Positions 40,746-48,334 of a stretch of DNA of 64,000 bases are shown one piece after another. Origin of the DNA: JADJVL01 sp046331545 (GTDB lineage: Bacteria > Acidobacteriota > Holophagae > Holophagales > Holophagaceae); the NCBI GenBank assembly GCA_046331545.1, contig JAXLQR010000002.1, positions 2,790,001 to 2,854,000 on the forward strand. Reading direction: 5' to 3'. The translations under genes and the position numbers were made by a program. The notes beneath the pieces were generated by a model. That model searched no databases. It saw nothing but the letters and a program-made list of their open reading frames with translations, and was not told the DNA's origin. Position 1 is the first letter of the stretch. Each line of letters starts with the position of its first letter.

Positions 40746-41294
40746 ATGCCCCCCCGGAGGCCCTCCTTGCGCAGCCTGCTCTTCCTGACCGTGTGCCTCG
40801 TCCTCCCGGCCGCCGCCCAGCCGGCCAAGCCTCCCGCAGAAGCGGATGCGGCCCGCAAGGCCGCCCAGGCCTTCTATGACTGGTATGCCCCGATGGCGAT
40901 GAAGAGCTCGAAGGAGCCCGCCTTCGAGCGCGCCCTGCGGGAGCGCAGCGCCGCACTGAGCGAGGATCTCGCGAAGGCCCTGGCCGCGGATGCCGCTGCC
41001 CAGAGGGCCGTGCCAGACGACATCGTCGGCCTGGACTGGGATCCCTTCCTCAACGCCCAGGATTCCTATCCGCGCTACCAGACGGGGACGGTGACCGCGA
41101 AGGAGGGCGCCTTCCTCGTGGCCATGCACGGCGTGGTGTCGGGGAAACGGATCGGCGAGGCGGTCTTCGTGGTGGAGATGGTGCCGAAGGGGGGGCGGTA
41201 CCTCCTCGCGAACGTCCGTGGCGCGAAGGGCGGGGATCTGATGACGTCGTTGCGGCAGCTGGCGGAGGAGCGGAGGAAGACGGGGAAGAAGTGA
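40746..41294 (+). CDS. Secreted DUF3828-like protein
   Basis: A 182-residue protein with a signal peptide (SLLFLTVCLVLPAAA-QP). The mature part, with AAQAFYDWYAPMA near its N-terminus and DIVGLDWDPFLNAQD, resembles DUF3828 (NTF2-like) exported proteins. Function unknown. ATG 40746 chosen; the frame is open from a TTG at 40725. Followed by a 520-nt gene-free repeat region. Confidence 0.6.
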   Translation: MPPRRPSLRSLLFLTVCLVLPAAAQPAKPPAEADAARKAAQAFYDWYAPMAMKSSKEPAFERALRERSAALSEDLAKALAADAAAQRAVPDDIVGLDWDPFLNAQDSYPRYQTGTVTAKEGAFLVAMHGVVSGKRIGEAVFVVEMVPKGGRYLLANVRGAKGGDLMTSLRQLAEERRKTGKK

Positions 41295-41380
41295 GGGGAA
41301 GGAGGGAGGGGAAGAAGGGGGAGGAGGCTCGTGGCACCTGTCCCGGCCTCGAGGGCCCTGGACGCGCTTCGCTTGTCTGG

Positions 41381-41433
41381 CACCTCGGGTTGGCGAGAGC
41401 CGCAAAGGGCGCGGCTCTCGCCAACCCGAGGTG
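41381..41433. terminator. Perfect 23-bp inverted repeat followed by T5
   Basis: CACCTCGGGTTGGCGAGAGC plus CGC is mirrored exactly after the 7-nt loop AAAGGGC, then CTTTTTC. It would act as a very strong intrinsic terminator for the DUF3828-like gene; the length and perfection are more than a terminator needs. Confidence 0.7.
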
Positions 41434-41542
41434 CTTTTTCAAGGTCAACGTCAAGGTCAAGGTCAACACCTTGTTCGTTCGAGCCTTGGGTTTTGAAGTT
41501 GACCTTCAAGGAGTGCTCGCGTCCACCGCGGCGGCCTTTTGC

Positions 41543-41575
41543 CGCGGCGGACACGAGCACCGCCAAGCGATAGCG
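41543..41575. repeat. 33-bp repeat, copy 1 of 2
   Basis: CGCGGCGGACACGAGCACCG followed by CCAAGCGATAGCG. The same 33 bp with one mismatch recurs at 43086-43118, so two direct copies bracket the IS110 element about 1.5 kb apart. Confidence 0.85.
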
Positions 41576-41639
41576 TGTATGTTTCGGTCGTCCCCGGGGG
41601 TATGTTCCCTTCAGCCCCGCGGCCGGGGTCTTTGACACG

Positions 41640-42830
41640 GGAGCAGGGCGGAGGGGGGATGAGGCCGGAAGCGTAGCTGGAACCTTGATTCCGTTGCCGC
41701 GATTGAGCCCTCCCCCTCCTCGTGCTCCACCGAAGGCCCGGACACCATCTCGGACGAATCCGAATTCACATGCTGGGGCAGGTGGGCACTTGCTTGTGCC
41801 TCCGTGAGGAGGAACGCCATGACCATACACCCAACCCGTTGGCTCGGGCTCGACATCTCCTCGGCGACATTTGACGCCGCGTTAGGGGTCGAAGGTTCTG
41901 CCCCGGAACTCCGGGCCGACGTCCACAACCACCCCCGAACGCGGGCCGGGATCCAAGCCTGCCTGGACCAGGCCGGCGAGGTTGCCGGTGTGGCGCTGGA
42001 GTCGACTGGCCGCTTCAGCCAGGAGGTGGCCGAATGGCTAAGGGAAGTCCGGCCGGGTCTCCGCGTGTGCGTTCTGAACCCGATGCAGGTCAAGGCCTTC
42101 GGACGATCCCTTGCTGTCCGGAACAAGAACGACCGGATCGACGCGCGGGTCATTGCCTGTTTCGCGGCGTCCCACCGCCCCGAAGCGAGCTGGGTCCCAG
42201 AGCCGGAGCGGATGCGGCTGAGGGAACTGCTCCACGAACGGGAAGCCCTGGTCCAGATGCTCGCCGACACCCGGAAGCGACCCAATTCGGGCCAGTCCGA
42301 CCTGCTCACTGACGTGCGGGAAGGCCTCGAGCGCCAACTGAAGGATGCGATCTCTCGGATCGAGGCCGGGATCCACGACTTGATGGATGCGCACCCTGCC
42401 ATGAAGGCCGACATGAGGAGGCTGATGACCATTCCGGGGATCGGCCCCATCGTCGCCATCAGCGTGCTGGCCATTTGGGGGACCTCCGCCGGTTCCAGCG
42501 GGCCAGGCAGCTGGGGGCTTACGTGGGTGTCTCGCCGAGACAACGGCTGTCAGGGACTTCCGTGCGCGGCAGGACCCGGATGTGCAAGCAGGGCAACAGC
42601 CGGATCCGCCAGTTGCTCTACCTCGCGGCCATGGCCTCCCTGCGCAGCGATGGGCCAATGAAAGCCGTGTTCGATGAGCTGGTCGCCCGGGGCAAGGCCC
42701 GGAAATCCGCGCTGGGAGCCGTGATGCGTCGGCTGCTCCTGCTCATGAGAGCCCTCCTCGTGCACGAGATGGACTACCGAGCGGATTACCCTTCCGGCCC
42801 CATTCCCGCGGCGTCCTGATCCATCCACCT
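41640..42830 (+). mobile_element. IS110-family insertion sequence (ends uncertain)
   Basis: Defined by a DEDD transposase gene and a structured noncoding stretch before it. IS110 elements lack terminal inverted repeats, so ends cannot be placed by eye. GAGCA and GGAGGGGG (41641-41657) can pair with CCCCCTCC and TGCTC (41712-41727), giving a long hairpin where IS110-group elements encode their bridge RNA. The transposase is frameshifted, so the copy may be inactive. Confidence 0.55.
41819..42819 (+). pseudogene. IS110-family transposase, -1 frameshift
   Basis: About 333 residues when joined. The N-terminal RuvC-like DEDD domain is intact with Asp12 (GLDISSATFD), Glu61 (ALESTGRF), Asp105 and Asp108 (RNKNDRIDAR). 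The C-terminal transposase_20 part follows IPGIGPIVAISVLAI and, in the -1 frame, GDLRRFQRARQLGAYVGVSP and GRTRMCKQGNSRIRQLLY. The switch occurs at a run of five G at 42477-42481; one more G would restore the frame. It could be a real mutation, a homopolymer sequencing error, or slippage, which is not usual for IS110. Ribosome-binding site GAGGAGG precedes ATG 41819. Confidence 0.85.
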
Positions 42831-42854
42831 TTCCCTTCGTATCGGCAGCAACAA

Positions 42855-42955
42855 GCCTCCGGGGCAGGCGGACAAAGCCTCAGCGGGACCGCGAAAGGCC
42901 TGACAGCGCCTTTCCTGGCGGGCCTTTCGCGTCCTTGTCCGCCTGCCCCGGAGGC
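42855..42955. repeat. Long palindrome with bulge
   Basis: Outer arms GCCTCCGGGGCAGGCGGACA plus A (42855-42875) and their exact complement (42935-42955) pair over 21 bp. Inner arms CGCGAAAGGCC (42890-42900) and GGCCTTTCGCG (42921-42931) pair over 11 bp. An 11-nt stretch unmatched on the left side makes a bulge. The central loop is about 20 nt. Confidence 0.85.
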
Positions 42956-43085
42956 GCATCCTCACCTGGCGAAGGGAAAGGGGGTTGCGCGCGACCACAC
43001 CATCACGGCAGGTCGGGAGACGGCCCCTTCGACCCTCCACACCCGAATACGAGGAGCGGCCCAGGTGTTCGTCCCGCCTCACCCT

Positions 43086-43118
43086 CGCGGCGGACACGAG
43101 CACCGGCAAGCGATAGCG
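43086..43118. repeat. 33-bp repeat, copy 2 of 2
   Basis: Direct copy of 41543-41575 with one base changed (ACCGGCAAG instead of ACCGCCAAG). Confidence 0.85.
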
Positions 43119-43192
43119 CGCCAGGTCGGAGCGCGGCTCCCTCGATCGATCAGACCGGACGACGCGGAGCGGCCCCGGTTTTTCGATCCGGC

Positions 43193-43924
43193 TCATCCCC
43201 GCCCAGGAATCACGTGCCACAGCACCGCCGCCACGTGGCACGCGCTGCCGGCCATCACCCACCCGTGCCACACCGCATGGTGGAACCTCAACCCGCGCCA
43301 GGCGTAGAACGCCGCGCCCGCCGTGTAGCAGGCGCCGCCTCCGAAGAGCCACGCCAGCCCGCCGGGGCTGAGCGCCCGCCACAGGGGCACGATGGCGATG
43401 ACGATGAGCCAGCCCATGGCGAGGTAGACCATCAGGCTCAGGGCCGAGATGCCTTTCGGCATCTTCCGCGCGGGCTCCGCGATGCCATGCAGGTGGTCCA
43501 CCGGCGGCGGCGCGGGGAGGGGCAGCCAGATCCCGTAGGCCACGGCCTTGAGGGTCACTCCCAGCACCGCCAGGCCCCAGATGACGCCGAAGAGGCTCCA
43601 GCCCCAGGCGCCCTTCAGCACCGCGAGGCAGAAGGGCGTGTAGGTGCCGGCGATGAGCAGGTAGATGGCCGCGTGGTCCAGGATCTTGAAGACCTTCTTG
43701 GCCCGCGGCCCGCGCAGGGCGTGGTACAGCGTGCTCATGAGGTAGAGCAGCACCAGGGTGGACCCGAAGAGGGCCGCGCCCACCACGTGCCGGGCGGTGC
43801 CGCGCAGGGCGGCGAAAGTCACCATCAGGGCCAGGGCGGCGATCGCCAGGGCCGTGCCGAAGCCATGCGTGAGGGCATTGGCGCGCTCCTCGGCCCGGTC
43901 CTGGAACCGCGTCGGTCCCCTCAC
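43193..43924 (-). CDS. Hemolysin III/TrhA family membrane protein
   Basis: A 243-residue PAQR-type protein with seven predicted transmembrane helices. Family features: an N-terminal ANALTHGFG motif, STLYHAL and LDHAAIYLLIAGTYTPF in the core, and the C-terminal HHAVWHGWVMAGSACH motif whose histidines line the metal site. Bacterial homologues affect membrane homeostasis rather than lysis in most species. GTG start at 43924; 16 nt downstream of the patatin stop, so it is the last gene of that minus-strand group. Confidence 0.9.
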   Translation of the reverse strand: MRGPTRFQDRAEERANALTHGFGTALAIAALALMVTFAALRGTARHVVGAALFGSTLVLLYLMSTLYHALRGPRAKKVFKILDHAAIYLLIAGTYTPFCLAVLKGAWGWSLFGVIWGLAVLGVTLKAVAYGIWLPLPAPPPVDHLHGIAEPARKMPKGISALSLMVYLAMGWLIVIAIVPLWRALSPGGLAWLFGGGACYTAGAAFYAWRGLRFHHAVWHGWVMAGSACHVAAVLWHVIPGRG

Positions 43925-43940
43925 CGGAGGCTCCCGCCGC

Positions 43941-45194
43941 TCAACTGGCCGCCCGGCGCTTCGGGGGCGCGAGGCCGCGTTCGAGTTCCGCGAGGGCCTG
44001 GCCCAGGCGGTCCGCCACCGGCGTGCGGAGGTCCGGCGGGGTGGCGTCGATGCTGTCCCAGACGCTGCGGGCCTCGTCGTTGATGACGTCCAGGCGCAGG
44101 CCGAGGCGGTGCCGCGCGAGCTTGGCCCCGATCTGCTGCTCCCGCCGGCGCAGGGTGGCCCGCGTCGCCCGGTAGCCGATCTCGCAGACCTCGCGGCGCG
44201 CCGCGAAGCTGAAGATGTTGCTGAAGAAGAGGCGCGACTCCTCCTTGGGCGGTTCGAAGAAGGCGATGTCGGCGTCGGGGAAGGTGGTGCGGTAGCGCGC
44301 CATGCCCACCTTCATCCGCGAGTAGATGAGGGTCCGCAGGGTCTGGGAGAGCACCGAGGGCAGCCCGCCCCGCTGGATCGCGCCGGGGCCGGCCTTCTCC
44401 AGCACCTCGCCGTGGAGGGCGTCCACGGGGACGAGGGGATTGACGCAGAACAGCAGCTCCGCGCCGTGCTCCAGGCCCACCGAGGCGTGCAGGGTCTTGA
44501 GCAGCACGCCGTCCACGCACATGCGCCCCTCGATCTCCACCGGCAGGTACATGCCCGGGAGGGCGGTGCTCGCCTGCACGGCCTTGGAGATCGGGACGTG
44601 GTCCAGCCCCTTGTCCCCGAACACCACCGCGGTGCCGTTCTCCAGGTCCGTCGCCACCACCAGCAGCTTGTGGCGCAGTTTGCGGAAGTCGTCGGTGCGG
44701 CCCCCGCGGGAGAACGACTTGTGGAGGTAGCGGGCCAGGGCCGCGTTGTCGAAGAGGCCCAGGGGCAGGGCGCGGCCCAGGCGGGCCAGGGAGTGGAAGA
44801 GGGTCTGCTCGGCGGGGGCGCGCCCAACCTGGAAGAGGGCGTCCGCCAGCAGGCCCGGCAGCTTCGTGCTGCTCTTGAGCCAATGGGCGTAGGCCGGCAT
44901 GAAGAGCACCGACGGGTCGAAGGGCGGCCCGCCGTCCTCCTCGGTGGCGAGGCCCCGCACCAGGTCCGTGGGCGTGCGCCCGTTCACCAGGTGCGCGGCC
45001 ATGAAGGCCCCGGCGCTCACCCCCACGTAGACGTGGAGGTCGTTGAGGTCGAGGCCCTCGATGCACTCCTCGAGGGCCTTGAGCGCGCCCACCTCGTAGA
45101 GCCCGCCCAGGGGCCCTCCGGCCGCCAGGGCGAGGCCGATGCGATGCTTCCTGGCGGCGCGGGGGCTGGGGCGGTGCGGGCTGTCCTGGCCCAT
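43941..45194 (-). CDS. Patatin-like phospholipase/acylhydrolase
   Basis: A 417-residue patatin. The oxyanion region is GLALAAGGPLGGLYEVGAL, the nucleophile elbow is GVSAG with Ser60, and the dyad aspartate is in CVDGVLL. The serine-aspartate dyad hydrolyses acyl esters of lipids. The C-terminal 150 residues are basic and unlike plant patatins. It sits 8 nt after a phasin gene and below PhaR, so its substrate may be granule-bound polyester or the lipid coat. Start ATG 45194. Confidence 0.88.
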   Translation of the reverse strand: MGQDSPHRPSPRAARKHRIGLALAAGGPLGGLYEVGALKALEECIEGLDLNDLHVYVGVSAGAFMAAHLVNGRTPTDLVRGLATEEDGGPPFDPSVLFMPAYAHWLKSSTKLPGLLADALFQVGRAPAEQTLFHSLARLGRALPLGLFDNAALARYLHKSFSRGGRTDDFRKLRHKLLVVATDLENGTAVVFGDKGLDHVPISKAVQASTALPGMYLPVEIEGRMCVDGVLLKTLHASVGLEHGAELLFCVNPLVPVDALHGEVLEKAGPGAIQRGGLPSVLSQTLRTLIYSRMKVGMARYRTTFPDADIAFFEPPKEESRLFFSNIFSFAARREVCEIGYRATRATLRRREQQIGAKLARHRLGLRLDVINDEARSVWDSIDATPPDLRTPVADRLGQALAELERGLAPPKRRAAS

Positions 45195-45202
45195 GGCGGA
45201 CC

Positions 45203-45625
45203 TCAGGCCTGGGCGGCCGGCTTGGCCTTGGCGGCCTTCCTCGGGGCGGGCTTGGCCTCGGCCTTGGCCTTGGCCACGGCCTTGGTGAGCTCCTCGACGC
45301 GCTTGGTCAGGGTGACGATCTCCGAGCGGGTGGGCACGCCCAGCTTCTGCATGGCGCTGGCGAGGCCGGCCTCGAGGGGAGCGGCCAGGTTCTTCACGGC
45401 GCCCTTGGCCTCGTCCTTCAGCTCCACGGCGCGCTCGCCGAGCTCGGCCAGCTTCGCCTTGTTCTGCTTCTCGACGGCGGTGCCCTTCTTCACGAGCTGC
45501 TGGAAGACCTTGCCGCCCTCCTCGCCGGCCACGGAGAAGGCCCCGAGGCCCGCCAGCCAGATCTCGCGCGCCGATTCCTTGACCTTCGCCGCGCCGTCGT
45601 TCTTGGTGTTCTTCTTGGTCGCCAT
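45203..45625 (-). CDS. Phasin (PHA granule-associated protein)
   Basis: A 140-residue PhaI/PhaF-type phasin. SAREIWLAGLGAFSVAGEEG and GKVFQQLVKKG match the granule-binding helix of this family, followed by a long amphipathic coiled-coil region and a Lys/Ala/Pro-rich tail (AKAEAKPAPRKAAKAKPAA) resembling the PhaF DNA-binding tail. Phasins coat polyhydroxyalkanoate granules. Start ATG 45625. Confidence 0.88.
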   Translation of the reverse strand: MATKKNTKNDGAAKVKESAREIWLAGLGAFSVAGEEGGKVFQQLVKKGTAVEKQNKAKLAELGERAVELKDEAKGAVKNLAAPLEAGLASAMQKLGVPTRSEIVTLTKRVEELTKAVAKAKAEAKPAPRKAAKAKPAAQA

Positions 45626-45668
45626 GGTTTGCTCCTGGCATCCGGCCACGGGCCGGGAGTGGTGTGGT

Positions 45669-46166
45669 TCAGCGGCGGACGGGGCGCCGCGCCCCCTTGG
45701 TGTTCCGGCCCTTGCTGCCTGCGCCGTTCGCGGCGCCCTTCCGGGTCTGCTTCGTCTGCTCGAGATCGGCGAGGGCGGCCTCCAGCTCCGCCAGCCTCGC
45801 CTTCAGCTGGTCCATGTCCTGCTGCAGGGGCCCGGCGAGGGCCACCTTGTCGAGGGAGGACTGGACCAGCCGCTCCACCCCCGCCTGGACCTGCCCGACG
45901 CGCTCGTTGAAGGCCTCATGGCCCCGGCGGATGACGTCGTGCAGGAAGGCGGTGGGGAGGATGGAGTGGCCCCGCTTGTGGTCCTCGAAGAGGGTCTGGG
46001 CCAGCACCTGGGCGGTGACGTCCTCGCCGGTGGCGCTGTCGAGGACCTGGATCTCCTGGCCCTCCCCGATCCACTCGGAGATCTCCTCCAGGGAGACGTA
46101 GCGGCTCTCTTCGGTGTCGTAGAGCTTCCGGCTGCCGCCTCCATAGCGCTTGACCACCCGGATCAT
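45669..46166 (-). CDS. phaR: Polyhydroxyalkanoate synthesis repressor PhaR
   Basis: A 165-residue PhaR. The N-terminal PHB/PHA accumulation regulator DNA-binding domain is clear (VVKRYGGGSRKLYDTEESRYVSLEEI), followed by the second conserved domain (DVTAQVLAQTLFEDHKRG, ILPTAFLHDVIRRG) and a C-terminal coiled coil. PhaR represses phasin and its own gene and is released by binding granule surface. Start ATG 46166 is preceded by GGAGGGA. Two near-palindromic sites lie just upstream. Confidence 0.92.
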   Translation of the reverse strand: MIRVVKRYGGGSRKLYDTEESRYVSLEEISEWIGEGQEIQVLDSATGEDVTAQVLAQTLFEDHKRGHSILPTAFLHDVIRRGHEAFNERVGQVQAGVERLVQSSLDKVALAGPLQQDMDQLKARLAELEAALADLEQTKQTRKGAANGAGSKGRNTKGARRPVRR

Positions 46167-46187
46167 CGGGATCCCTCCGGACTCCAA

Positions 46188-46238
46188 TTTGCCGCATTGC
46201 GGAAAACGCGCAAGGGGGAATTTCCGCAGTGCGGCAAA
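46188..46238. promoter_or_regulatory. Paired PhaR-type operator sites
   Basis: TTTGCCGCATTGCGGAAA (46188-46205) and TTTCCGCAGTGCGGCAAA (46221-46238) are each near-palindromic (TGCCGCA/TGCGG-type halves) and are reverse complements of one another with one mismatch. Centres are 33 bp apart, about three helical turns. They lie 22-72 nt before phaR, where autoregulation would occur. The TGC-rich palindrome fits known PhaR sites. Confidence 0.65.
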
Positions 46239-46248
46239 CTACCCCGGG

Positions 46249-47340
46249 TCAGACCCCGGCCCGCGCCCCGGAGCGGGCCAGCACCAGCGCGCCCAGATCC
46301 TCCAGGGCCTGCAGATCCGACGGCGGTCTCCCCAGCAGGGGGAGGTCCACGACCGCGGGTCCCGAAGCCAGGCGCGCGCGGAACTGGGCGAGGCCCCGGG
46401 CGTCCCGGGCGCCGAGGTGGCGCAGCAGCGCGATGCCGGCGCCCTCGGCACCGGCGGCCTTCGGCACCTCCGGATGGGTCTGGTTCACCAGCACCGGTCC
46501 CAGGGGATGGCCGGCCTCCTTGAGGCGGCGGAGGAAGAACATGGCGTCGGGGATGCGCTCCTCGCCGGCGCCGGTGACCAGCACGAAGAGGGTCTCCGGC
46601 GAGCGCAGCAGGCTCCGCACCGCCTCCGCCCGCTCCCGGAAGCCGTCGAAGAGGGGTGCGAAGTCCCGGATGAACTCCACGAGGTCCATGAGGAAGCCCC
46701 GCCCGATGAGGCGGTCGGCGTAGGCCTCCACGCTGCGGGCGGCCATGCGCATCAGGAAGGTCCGGTCCTGCTTCTCCCACCACGGCTTCGCGGCGGCCTT
46801 CACGGGCCGGGCGTCGAGGAAGCGGATGATGCGGTCGGGGGCCTCGAGGAAGTCCAGGGCCTGGCGCGTCGGCGGTGTGTCCAGGACGATGCGGCCGTAG
46901 CCGCCGGCCTCCTGCACCTCGAAGAGGCGCTCCATGGCCATGTACTCGAGGATGCCGGCCAGGCTGCCGGCGAGCCGGGCGTAGAAGCGGTTGGCGTAGA
47001 TGCGGTCCCGGGTCACGGGGTCCGGCGCGTGCCGGGCCACGATGCGGTCGAAGGTGGACTGGGCGTCGAGGAGGGCCGCCTCGAGGCGCCCGGGCCCCGC
47101 GCCGGGCACGCTCACCGGCGCGCCCCGGGCGGCCCGGGCTTCCGAGGGTGTGAGGCCCAGGGCGTCCTTGAGGCGCAGGGAGGGGTCGAAGGTCATCACC
47201 AGCGTGTCGGTGCCCCGCCGGGCGGACTGCAGGGCCAGGGCCGCAGCCAGGGTGGTCTTGCCCACGCCGCCGGCGCCCACCAGCACCACGAGGCGCCGGT
47301 CGAAGGGGGCCAGGGAGGGGGCGAGGGCGGCGGCGCTCAC
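46249..47340 (-). CDS. ArsA/Get3-family ATPase, subunit with altered signature lysine
   Basis: A 363-residue ArsA-type deviant Walker ATPase. The P-loop reads GAGGVGKTT, so the signature lysine of GKGGVGKTT that reaches across the dimer is Ala here. Switch motifs follow: FDPSLRLKDALG and IVLDTPPTRQALDFLEAP. The LMRMAARSVEAYADRLIGRGF region is the lipid- or client-binding helical insert of the family. GTG start overlaps the upstream stop. Probably forms a heterodimer with the next gene's product. Arsenite cysteines of ArsA are not evident. Confidence 0.85.
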   Translation of the reverse strand: MSAAALAPSLAPFDRRLVVLVGAGGVGKTTLAAALALQSARRGTDTLVMTFDPSLRLKDALGLTPSEARAARGAPVSVPGAGPGRLEAALLDAQSTFDRIVARHAPDPVTRDRIYANRFYARLAGSLAGILEYMAMERLFEVQEAGGYGRIVLDTPPTRQALDFLEAPDRIIRFLDARPVKAAAKPWWEKQDRTFLMRMAARSVEAYADRLIGRGFLMDLVEFIRDFAPLFDGFRERAEAVRSLLRSPETLFVLVTGAGEERIPDAMFFLRRLKEAGHPLGPVLVNQTHPEVPKAAGAEGAGIALLRHLGARDARGLAQFRARLASGPAVVDLPLLGRPPSDLQALEDLGALVLARSGARAGV

Positions 47341-48230
47341 CGCGCCACCTCCACGCAGTTCGGGGCCAGATCCTCCAGCAGGTCCCGGGAGCGGTCCAGG
47401 GGCAGGAGGGGCAGTTCCACCCGCGGGCCCTTCCAGGCGGCCTTGAGGCGCCGCAGCTCCGCCTCGTTCACCGTCCGCCGCTGGCGCCACAGGGCGAGGG
47501 CCTCGCCCGGCCCCTTGGCCGAGGCGGGGCAGGGCGGATACAGGGCGTTCACCACCACGGCCTCGGGGCCGCGGCCGAAGCGGACCTCCATCTGGGCGAC
47601 GAGCTCCAGGGTCTCCTGCACCGGCATCTCCTCCGCGAGGGTGGCGGCCACCATCGCGCAGTTGGCGGGCTCCGCGAGGAAGGCGGCGATGTCGCCGATG
47701 ACGGCGCCCAGCTGGCCGTCGCGGATGCTTTCCGCCAGCAGCCCCGGCGCGGCCAGCAGGCCCACGCCGTGGCCGCTGGCGGGGGCGTCCAGGAGCACGA
47801 GGTCCACGGGAGGCGCGCCGCCGTGGACCGCGAGGCCCCAGGCGTGGCCCAGGAGCGCGGTCTCCTTGAGGCCGGGCGCGCCCTCCACGAAGTGCTGGTA
47901 GAGCGGATGCTCGAGGATGCGCGTGGCGAGGATGCCCAGGGGCACCTTGGCGCGCACCAGTTCCGCCATCACCGCCTGGGCCTGGAGGTTCTGGATCCAG
48001 AGCCGGGGCCCGGCGGCCACCACCGCGCCGCCGCTGGGTTCGACGCCCAGCACCTGGTGCAGGCTCTCCCGGGGGTCCGTCTCCAGGAGCAGGACCCGGC
48101 GCCCGATTCTGGACAGCATCAGGCCCAGGAGGGCGGTCACGGTGGTCTTCCCCACGCCGCCCTTGCCGGTCACCACCACCAGCTTCCGCGCCGCGAGGCG
48201 CTCCAGCAGCGGTTGGACGGTCGTGGGCAT
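47337..48230 (-). CDS. ArsA/Get3-family ATPase, partner subunit
   Basis: A 297-residue ArsA-type ATPase with a complete signature P-loop, VVTGKGGVGKTT (residues about 20-30), and switch I ETDPRESLHQVLG, which is the DPA motif analogue. VDLVLLDAPASGHGVGLL is switch II. It is shorter than its partner, mostly in the helical insert. Tandem Get3-like pairs are known in actinobacteria (BagA/BagB type). Start ATG 48230. Confidence 0.86.
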   Translation of the reverse strand: MPTTVQPLLERLAARKLVVVTGKGGVGKTTVTALLGLMLSRIGRRVLLLETDPRESLHQVLGVEPSGGAVVAAGPRLWIQNLQAQAVMAELVRAKVPLGILATRILEHPLYQHFVEGAPGLKETALLGHAWGLAVHGGAPPVDLVLLDAPASGHGVGLLAAPGLLAESIRDGQLGAVIGDIAAFLAEPANCAMVAATLAEEMPVQETLELVAQMEVRFGRGPEAVVVNALYPPCPASAKGPGEALALWRQRRTVNEAELRRLKAAWKGPRVELPLLPLDRSRDLLEDLAPNCVEVAR

Positions 48231-48322
48231 GGATGGATTCCCCGGGCCCCAGGGTACAGCCCGCGCGGGGGCCGGGCCTGGGGCTACCCGAAGTAGACGG
48301 GGAGCGGAAGGCCGCCGGGCGC

Positions 48323-48328
48323 TACGAT
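48323..48328 (+). promoter_or_regulatory. -10-like box for leaderless GMC oxidoreductase
   Basis: TACGAT ends 6 nt before the GTG start at 48335; there is no Shine-Dalgarno. Confidence 0.45.
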
Positions 48329-48334
48329 TCCCAG

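Larger units (their letters stand above)
41295..41818. other. Gene-free repeat-rich region left of the IS110 transposase
   Basis: No coding sequence is supported. It holds a perfect 23-bp inverted repeat (41381-41433), a run of AAGGTCAAC-type repeats (41440-41510) with an inverted GTTGACCTT copy, one copy of a 33-bp repeat (41543-41575), and the presumed noncoding left end of the IS element (about 41640-41818). Open frames here on either strand have no recognisable product. Confidence 0.7.
42820..43192. other. Gene-free region right of the IS110 transposase
   Basis: No coding sequence is supported. It contains a 101-bp interrupted palindrome (42855-42955), the second 33-bp repeat (43086-43118), and a partly repeated motif GAGCGGCCCAGGT (43051-43063) versus GAGCGGCCCCGGT (43167-43179). 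The next gene, trhA, ends at 43193. Confidence 0.7.

Noticed and set aside
41075..41830. Minus-strand 251-codon frame across the repeat region
   Set aside because: It reads through the hairpins and IS left end; composition is that of noncoding repeat DNA.
43193..43924. True hemolysin
   Set aside because: Hemolysin III is a family name; the sequence is a PAQR-type membrane protein and no toxin context exists.
46249..48230. Arsenite efflux ATPase ArsA
   Set aside because: No arsenite-binding cysteines and no ars genes nearby; the general ArsA/Get3 family call is safer.
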